DNA from: Silurus meridionalis
Taxonomy: Eukaryota; Chordata; Actinopteri; Siluriformes; Siluridae
Assembly (NCBI RefSeq): GCF_014805685.1
Contig: NC_060885.1
Coordinates: 18,714,132 to 18,778,131, forward strand
Length of the DNA: 64,000 nt
Direction of reading: 5' to 3'
Part shown: positions 57,379-64,000 of the stretch, piece by piece
How positions within the stretch are numbered: the first letter of the stretch is position 1
Layout: each line of letters begins with the position of its first letter
The notes under the pieces: model-generated
Databases searched by the model: none
What the model was told of the DNA's origin: nothing
What the model saw: the letters and a program-made list of their open reading frames with translations, nothing else
Position numbers and translations under genes: made by a program

Positions 57379-58282
57379 CTTCTTTTGGCTGCTCCCATTA
57401 GGGGTCGCCACACTGGATCATCCGTCTCCATACCCCCCCTGTCCTCTACATCTGCCTCTTTTAAACCAACTACCTGCATGTCTTCCTTCACCACATCCAT
57501 GGACCTTCTTTTTGATATTTCTCTTTTCCTCCTTCCTGGCAGCTACATCCTCAGCATTCTCCTCCCGATATACCCCATGTCCCTCCTCTGCACATGTCTA
57601 AACCTCAATCACGCCTCTCTCACCTACATGCACTGTCCCTTTCATAAACTTGTTTCTAATCCTGTCCATCTTTGTCACTCCCAATGAAAATCTCAACATC
57701 TTCAGCTCTGCTACCTCCAGTTCCACCTCCTGTATTTTAGTCAATGCCACTGTCTCTAAACCATACAACATCGCAGGTCTCACCACAGTCCTATAAACTT
57801 TACCTTTCAATCAGATACTCTTCTATCATAAATCACTTCTGCCACTCTTCTCCACCCACTTCACTCTGCCTGTACTCTTTTCTTCACTTCTCCAACACAA
57901 TCTGCATGACTTAGCAACTGTTGGCACCTGGTAACTGAACTCCTACACCTTCACCACCTCTTCTCCCTGCAACCGCACCACTCCACTTCCCTTCCTCTCA
58001 TTCCAAACAGGTACTCTGTCTTACTCCTGATTAATTTCATTCCCCTTCTCTCCAGCACCTACCTCCACCTGCTCCCTACTCTCACCACAAATCACAATAT
58101 CATCCGCAAACATCATGGCAATGGAGACTCCTGTCTGACCTCGTCCATCAACATGTCTATCACCACTGCAAACAGATAGAGCTTAGAGCCGATCCTCGAT
58201 GCAGTCCAACCTCCACCTTAAACCAGTCTGTCCTTCCTACTGCACACCTTCTTTGACACACCTGACTTCCTCATAAAATACA
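57379..58282 (-). mobile_element. RTE LINE, 5'-truncated, with 16-bp target-site duplication
   Basis: From TCTTCTTTTGGCTGCTCCCA (3' end) to TGACTTCCTCATAAAATACA, matching inverted the last ~970 bases of the full copy at 14322-17430, including the region of the FADD box (ACCACAAATCACAATATCAT). It is flanked by the same 16 bases ACATACCATCTACTAT at 57363-57378 and 58283-58298. A short minus frame at 57598-57810 reads MKGKVYRTVVRPAMLYGLET, the conserved RTE C-terminal block. Confidence 0.93.
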
Positions 58283-60584
58283 ACATACCATCTACTATAC
58301 TTGTGATAATTGAATATATAAATGATTGTCACTTAAATATTTAAAATAACAAGTTTGAATAATTAAGTAATTATGTAAGTTTTAATAAGGAATTTAATAA
58401 AGTAATATGTTTGTGTGTTGATTGCTCTTAATATATATGCAGGCATTAAATCATTAACAGTTGAAGTGTCATTGGCACCTGAAAGGGCTTGGATATATTG
58501 TCTGATGAACTGTAGCAGGCCATGCATTTCACACTTGGACCTTTAGTGGTGTCCTGCCTAAATCAATCCATCTATTAATACCATCATTATGATGCCACGG
58601 CTATAGAAACCATCATTAATATACAAAAAAAAAATCAGGATAACAGAGCACTGCATCACAGACAAGCATCTCATACAGTGAGAATGAATGCAAATAATAA
58701 AGCAAGAACCCAATTAACACAGTTCAAGTCTCCTGTTACTATTGTGCAACCACAGCTGCACCACATACATCATCTCTAGCAGAAGCATCAATATTAACCA
58801 AATAAAATAACTTTAGGTTTACTCTACATTTTTTTCCATACCTTTTTTTTTCTGGAGTTTTCCGGGAGATTTGAAATCAAGGCTAATTGTGTGTTTTTGT
58901 GCAAACTCTGCCGAAAGAAAAAACGCAAAAGCAATTTGTATAATGAAAAGAAACTGCTATTAAATCTACATGAATATAGCTTATGCAGTTTGGTAGAAAT
59001 TGCTACAGTTGCTACAGTTTGCGATCTCTGACTAGTGAAGTCAATGATTGATAAATCAAAGGATGGGAAAATGCTGACGTTATTACATGTTTGCTAGATG
59101 GCTCTGCTGTTACTAACTCTAAACCTTTTTGGTTCAAGCAACATCTTCATTCGCATGTTTTTAAAGCTACAGGTGCCCACACTTAGGGCAGATATCTTTG
59201 AGAAACATAAAAAAAAATTCGTCAGATTTCAGTCTAAATGAGCATTTGTGGGATGTCCCAGACACACAAGTCTGATCCCAAGTATGCCCTACCTCACAAC
59301 ATACATTACTTAAAGGATGCTGCTAATAACATCTTGATGCCAGATAAAACAGCACACCTTTATATTTAGAAATAGATTTTTCCATTATGTTTATACATTA
59401 TTAGATTAGCTACAGCATGTTGATGTAAATATATTGGATAATTGTTTTTTTACTAGATTATTGTAAAACCCGTTCATGTAATTAGTTTTTATTCTGTATT
59501 TCTGCTAATCATCACCTGCCTAAAGGGACAAGTAAAAAAAAAAAAGAAAAGAGAAAATACACACACATAAGGAAAACATTACATCTGTATTGACCAGTTT
59601 TTACGATTTACTTTCAACAACCCTTTCAATCTTTCTTGAAGTATTGTAAGACAGATTACATTTTGGACATTGACTCATCTGTCATCTGTGAGAGATTAGG
59701 TTCTTTTTCTTTCTGATGGTGGAAAATGAACTGCACGGTTCAAAACTGAGAGCACTCACAGGCCCACATAACTAATCAACATGAGAGATTTTCAGTGTGT
59801 GTGTGCCAGAGAGTTGTCCTGATCACAGGTGAGATGAGAGGGCAAACATGAGTGTACTCCTACTTCTAGTGTCCTCCTCCCTTTATCTCACACAGCTCTT
59901 CAATCCCTTATTGAGTTCTATTGTGAATGACTTTGGTAAAGGAATGGCTCTTCTTTCTCCATTTTACTTTGATATCTCAGAAACTAAACAAACCGCTTGG
60001 GAAAAGAAACAGTGATTCCATCTGCCCTTTAAAGCTGCACTGGTACCTCCGTGGTTCATTAGTAAGCACTTTAAAGTGTAGACATAAGTTCTGCTAGAGA
60101 AATGTCCTCACATCGTGAAAGAGTGGCCTTTTGAAAATCTTTCAAAGTCCATGCAGAAAAATGCCTTCAGTCATTCAATAATGTTAGATGTTCTGGCAGG
60201 TATTGCAGTTTTGAGAGCAAATAAAAACTGTTCCCTGTCTTGTGTGTGTGTGTGTGTTTTGTTTTGACTACAAACTGTATACCATATTATAAACAATTTA
60301 GCAGCCTAATTATAACCCGTGTTGCTAATACCAGGTAGTTACTAAGGTCCACTGAATGTACATCTTAATGCTTATTGTCTTAGGTTGTTTCCACAAACTT
60401 CATACTCACACCCTTCAAACTCGCGTGAAAGTAGAAACTTCCCAATTGCATGCTGACTTTCAAGAGACCTCTCTGCCGGTTACATTCTGCATATGTAATA
60501 CATGCTTTTAGCTCATTTTAACCATACTGAGCGTAGCCCATTTCATGGGTAATTAAGTGCTTTTTGTGATATTGGCATATGCAC

Positions 60585-60808
60585 ATTTTTGAAAATCCCA
60601 TTTTAGATTTTGTCTCATTTTGCTGTTATAATAACCTCCACTCTTCTGGGAAGACTTTCTATTTGTTTTGGGAATGTGGCTATGGAGATTTTTTTGTTCA
60701 ACCAAAAAAGCATTAGTAAGAAACAGATATTAGGCAGATATACAAATGTGCATGCATATCTGGGCACATTAAGGTCCACATATTAGTGTGATGGTCAGGT
60801 GTCTAAAA
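60585..60808 (+). mobile_element. Fragment of the Tc1-like non-autonomous family seen at 56444
   Basis: ATTTTGCTGTTATAATAACC, CTCCACTCTTCTGGGAAGAC and CATTAGTAAG match the left interior of the 56444 copy in the same order. It ends in GGTCAGGTGTCTAAAAAC, an inverted terminus. Confidence 0.6.
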
Positions 60809-61315
60809 ACAGAAGTATATTGTTAGACTTAGTCAACTTGTTATAAAGTAATAACATAATGATATATTACAGCCATTTTTTTTATTTTATTTTGCTTTAA
60901 CTATACTGGGAAGCCTTAAATTATGCATAGGTTTGTGTCAGGATCATTTTCATCACCCACTGCATCTCACATGTAACATTTGTTTGCAAACATTTACTTT
61001 CAAGATAATTAGCACTTGAATAAAAAAAAAAACCACAGCTCACCTCACTCTGTGTTTTGTTTATCTTTCATGGTTGTCTTCAATCACAGTCAGGTTATGC
61101 TTTCTTTGTTCGTACGTACATTCTTTTTGTGTGACAGTTTGTAAACTTTCAATATATTTAAACAAATGTACCTAACCTAAGAGCTTAACAATCTGAATCA
61201 ACAATTGCTAAATATTAGAAACAAATGTAGTAAATAAATGATCTCAAAATTCCTTGCTATTATTTTCCTTTATTCCTGTAAAGACATATTTTGCAATTTT
61301 TTAAATGGTTTATAC

Positions 61316-61410
61316 CAGGGGAGCCCAATACGTGCATCGCAATCTACTGGTTGTTTGCAAAGGTAGTGTGGGTAGATCGCATGACACGCATGACACGCAT
61401 GACATTATTT
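61316..61410 (+). mobile_element. hAT-like terminal fragment ('agatcgc' type)
   Basis: CCAGGGGAGCCCAATACGTG, CGCAATCTACTGG and GTGTGGGTAGATCGC are the left end of a common fish hAT-like repeat. It is followed by three copies of the 10-base unit CGCATGACAC. Confidence 0.5.
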
Positions 61411-61689
61411 ATGCATTTTTATAGTAGGTAGATAATTTTGACTTGGTCATTTTAGTTTACAGTTTTCAGATCTACATATATTAGAATGTAGCAGTATTTC
61501 ACCATGTAAATGTACTGGAGAGAATATGTTAGCAAAGTAAAAATATCTTGAATAATTTATCTATTTAATTTTAGGTGATTATGATAAGTGCAATATAAGA
61601 TTATTCTGCCTGTTACCAGAAGCTTTAAACAATTACCCATGTCCTAAATGTTTTTTTTTCTTTAAAATTCTAAACTAGATTTAAAAATC

Positions 61690-61692
<3 letters not shown>

Positions 61693-61744
<52 letters not shown>
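61693..61744. repeat. (TA)n microsatellite
   Basis: About 26 uninterrupted TA units. Confidence 0.97.
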
Positions 61745-61747
<3 letters not shown>

Positions 61748-63348
61748 TGTTTGAATCTTTATATTATAAACTCAAAATGACTATCTTTTTTTAAAATTGT
61801 CACGTTTTTTGCATGTAAGAGATTTCCCAGGCAATTACACATAGATCATGTCACCAGTCACAGAAATGGATTCAGTCATAACTTTCATTCTCTCATTTCT
61901 GTAGCTATTTTAAAATAATCTTTGTTATAGAGGACACACACATACACAATTATTTACACCTACAAGTAATTTATCTTAGTCAATTAGTGAGAGGAAAACC
62001 CCACCGACATAGGTAAAAAAAAACACATAAAACACCAAAGTATCCTGAGCTCAGCATAAAACAAGAATCCTAGAGCCACTTGAATGTTTAAATATCTTTA
62101 CATATGTATATATGGGTCATGATTATTTGGTATTAACAAAGGTGTGTATGCATTTGTATAATTTGCACACCATATTGAGATAAAATGCATATACACAGAC
62201 ATTTTATACTCATTTCATACTCCTGGCACTTCCTAATTGCTATTTTAAAATGAACAGGATTTGCCTATGCCCTTTCATATACAGATAATCCTTTTAAATC
62301 ATCACCCACAATCACATTCTTTCAACTCCTGATAAATCATCCAAGCCATATAAGCCTATTAATTTAAATTATTCACTCTTAACAGTTATTTTCTTTGTTC
62401 ATCGGTTGAATTCTTGACATGAATTTAAAGAAAGTGCAAAGCAAATTCAGGCATTAGAAATGCTAAGTTGTCGCACCACCCTCTCCATCAACCCTTTACC
62501 TCCTCCACATTATCACTTTCATACACTTCCCTTCGCAAACTAACACTTGCACCCACACACGATTCCATCAGAAGGTTCAACGCTGCATGTGCTGTCATAA
62601 CAATTTCGGTATGCTGTCACTCAGGCCATGAATAATGATATCATTTAGGTTTTAAAACCTTGAGAGTGTAACACACACATACACGTTCATTTCTCCACTG
62701 AGAGAATGGTTTTAAAACAGTAACTATCATGATCATTTTTGAAAATTATAGCTCTTGATCCATTCGTAAATGATTGAATTTGGGTCACTAAAATTTTAGT
62801 ATGACACATTTTCCTGTCAGTGGCAAAGCATGCACTTTGTTCCACCCTTTGTTTTGCCAAGACTCGTGCTTTTCACTCTGTGTAACCCATTAAGTAAACC
62901 AAGCAAGAGAGTCTGGTGCCACCAAGTGATCCTACCAAGAATTACTTTAATACAAACTATAAACATGAAAAAAATAAATTCAAAGTCAGCTCATTTCAGT
63001 CAGAATGAAAAAATGTATTAACTGAGTCAAAGGAATCACTTAAAGTCATATTAAAAAAATAGACAACTCACTCCTAATATAGACGATTTATTGAGTTCAA
63101 TTTAAACTGTTGTGCTGAAATATAAAGAACATCATAATAATTTAATCAATTAAATGCCTTCTTATTCTTAAACATTCATCAAAGCTGAACTCTAAAATCA
63201 TTTTTTTTTTATCTTCCAGTAATATTTTTCGAAAATAAAATTAAAATACATTCAGTGTCACTTACATTCGCTTTTTGTGGTGATTTCCAGAGTTAAAACC
63301 CATCCTGCATTCTAGCACCATCAGAAACTGTGTAGAATCATAAGTATA

Positions 63349-63354
63349 TTTATT
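63349..63354 (-). promoter_or_regulatory. Candidate ipmk poly(A) signal (AATAAA on minus strand)
   Basis: TTTATT on the plus strand reads AATAAA in the direction of ipmk transcription, about 147 nt past the stop codon. A second AATAAA lies further on at 63087-63092. In AT-rich DNA this hexamer occurs by chance, so either could be unused; the 3' end cannot be fixed without transcript data. Confidence 0.35.
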
Positions 63355-63500
63355 GTATAATTCATAATATAACAGATGACTGATGCCACCTCCTTATTTC
63401 AACATCCTTACACGATGAACTTTGAGAAAAACTGGATAGAAAAATGTCTATAGATGTTTTCTAAGCTATATAACATGGTTTAAACTTGGAGGACATATAA

Positions 63501-64000
63501 TCAGTCTTGCAGAATCTGCTCCAGAAAAAAGAGGAGGCTCCTCAGTCCATATATGTAGCCATCATCTGAGCTGTCACTGGGAAACACGTGGGCAAAATCA
63601 ATCATCCTGACCTCCACATTTTCTTCTTTTCCTCCTTTTGAACTCTCAGACACAGTGTTTTTTTCTTCAAACATGTCAGTTGTTATTCCTTTACCCTGGT
63701 GATGTAGAGAGTGAGACCCAAACCCATTCACTTTCTTCACATGGTGAATGGCATTGTGAATGCTAATACAGTTTGCCTGCTTGCAGGAACTCTTCAACTT
63801 TGAGTTGGTGAGCTGAGCATTGTTGTTCTCTGACTCAGCTTGTCGATATCTCTGTCCTTTCAGAGCTTCAATTTTATTCTTTGTATTGGCTGTGTGAAGA
63901 GAGCCCTCATACACAAACAACAGAGAGCTGGCATAGAAGTGGAGCTGCTTCTGGCCCTCAAACCAGTGCAGGATGTCATGGATTTTATTAATAATTATGG
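63501..64000 (-). CDS. ipmk: Inositol polyphosphate multikinase, terminal coding exon (partial, 5' part beyond window)
   Basis: IPMK phosphorylates soluble inositol polyphosphates (chiefly IP3/IP4 to IP5) and, in animals, PIP2, mainly in the nucleus. Reading minus from base 64000 the frame is open to a TGA at 63501-63503, about 166 codons. The first part reads HDILHWFEGQKQ, then FYASSLLFVYEGS, the conserved IPK-family strand motif. A polar, variable insert of about 80 residues follows, then VEVRMIDFAHVFPSDSSDDG and YIYGLRSLLFFLEQILQD. The Asp of the IDFAH block is the metal-binding residue of the IPK fold. The spelling VRMIDFAHVFPS and the short tail ending soon after it fit IPMK rather than IP6K or ITPK, whose post-IDFA regions are longer. 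The PxxxDxKxG catalytic motif must lie in earlier exons outside the window. Methionines inside the exon are not starts. Whether this is the ipmka or ipmkb paralogue cannot be told. Confidence 0.9.
   Translation of the reverse strand, partial: IIINKIHDILHWFEGQKQLHFYASSLLFVYEGSLHTANTKNKIEALKGQRYRQAESENNNAQLTNSKLKSSCKQANCISIHNAIHHVKKVNGFGSHSLHHQGKGITTDMFEEKNTVSESSKGGKEENVEVRMIDFAHVFPSDSSDDGYIYGLRSLLFFLEQILQD

Larger units (their letters stand above)
58300..63340. other. No gene seen between the RTE copy and ipmk 3' end
   Basis: Mostly unique sequence. It contains a Tc1-like MITE fragment (60585-60808), a hAT-like fragment (61316-61410), short (TG)n at 60239-60257 and (TA)n at 61693-61744. About 59680-60200 is compositionally balanced and repeat-free. 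Part of 62900-63500 is probably ipmk 3' untranslated sequence. Confidence 0.45.

Overview
The window is AT-rich vertebrate genomic DNA, almost certainly from a teleost fish. It is dominated by old, broken transposable elements of families that typify teleosts: RTE and L2 LINEs, DIRS-like tyrosine-recombinase retrotransposons, several Tc1-like lineages, a piggyBac relic, hAT-type ends and pogo/Tigger-like MITEs. Microsatellites are long and frequent. There are no bacterial features, operons, CRISPR arrays or recognisable tRNA/rRNA genes. A more precise placement (an otophysan such as a catfish) is only a guess from the repeat mix.

The one host gene I can support is at the extreme right: the terminal coding exon of an inositol polyphosphate multikinase gene (ipmk), on the minus strand, entering from beyond base 64000 and stopping at 63501. 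The 63 kb to its left lies downstream of that gene. In human, IPMK also borders a large gene-poor region, so a gene desert here is plausible, but that is inference.

Layout: 1-2.3 kb, piggyBac transposase relic. 5.4-6.0 kb, Tigger-like MITE. 11.1-20.4 kb, the most structured part: an alternating tandem array of two ~0.7-0.9 kb unit types, each with telomere-like CCCTAA tracts and a run of ~21-bp TATGCATA-containing sub-repeats. The array is interrupted by a full-length RTE LINE with a 17-bp target duplication and, at its right end, by a hAT end joined to DIRS sequence. 20.5-21.4 kb, a TIR element holding a 100-bp inverted duplication around AC/TA/TG tracts. 22-26 kb, RTE tail fragments and a Tc1 3' end. 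28.6 kb, hAT derivative. 30.5-32.5 kb, L2 LINE. 34.4-36.0 kb, a Tc1-like element with both ends and a lightly damaged transposase. 37.8-39.5 kb, a second hAT-DIRS composite. 42-43.9 kb, an LTR-like G-rich repeat and a MITE with GCTCGTA motifs. 52.3-53.2 kb, another Tc1 lineage. 55.7-58.3 kb, an LTR-retrotransposon 3' remnant with a 30-bp x 8 minisatellite, a triple palindrome, a Tc1-like MITE and a 5'-truncated RTE with a 16-bp target duplication. 58.3-63.5 kb is mostly unique sequence leading into ipmk.

No new functional gene system is evident. The most unusual structures are the alternating telomere-like array, the inverted duplication at 20.6-21.0 kb, the three-stem palindrome at 56.34-56.42 kb and the twice-seen hAT-DIRS junction. 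Several unique stretches look like candidate conserved non-coding elements, but that needs an alignment to decide.
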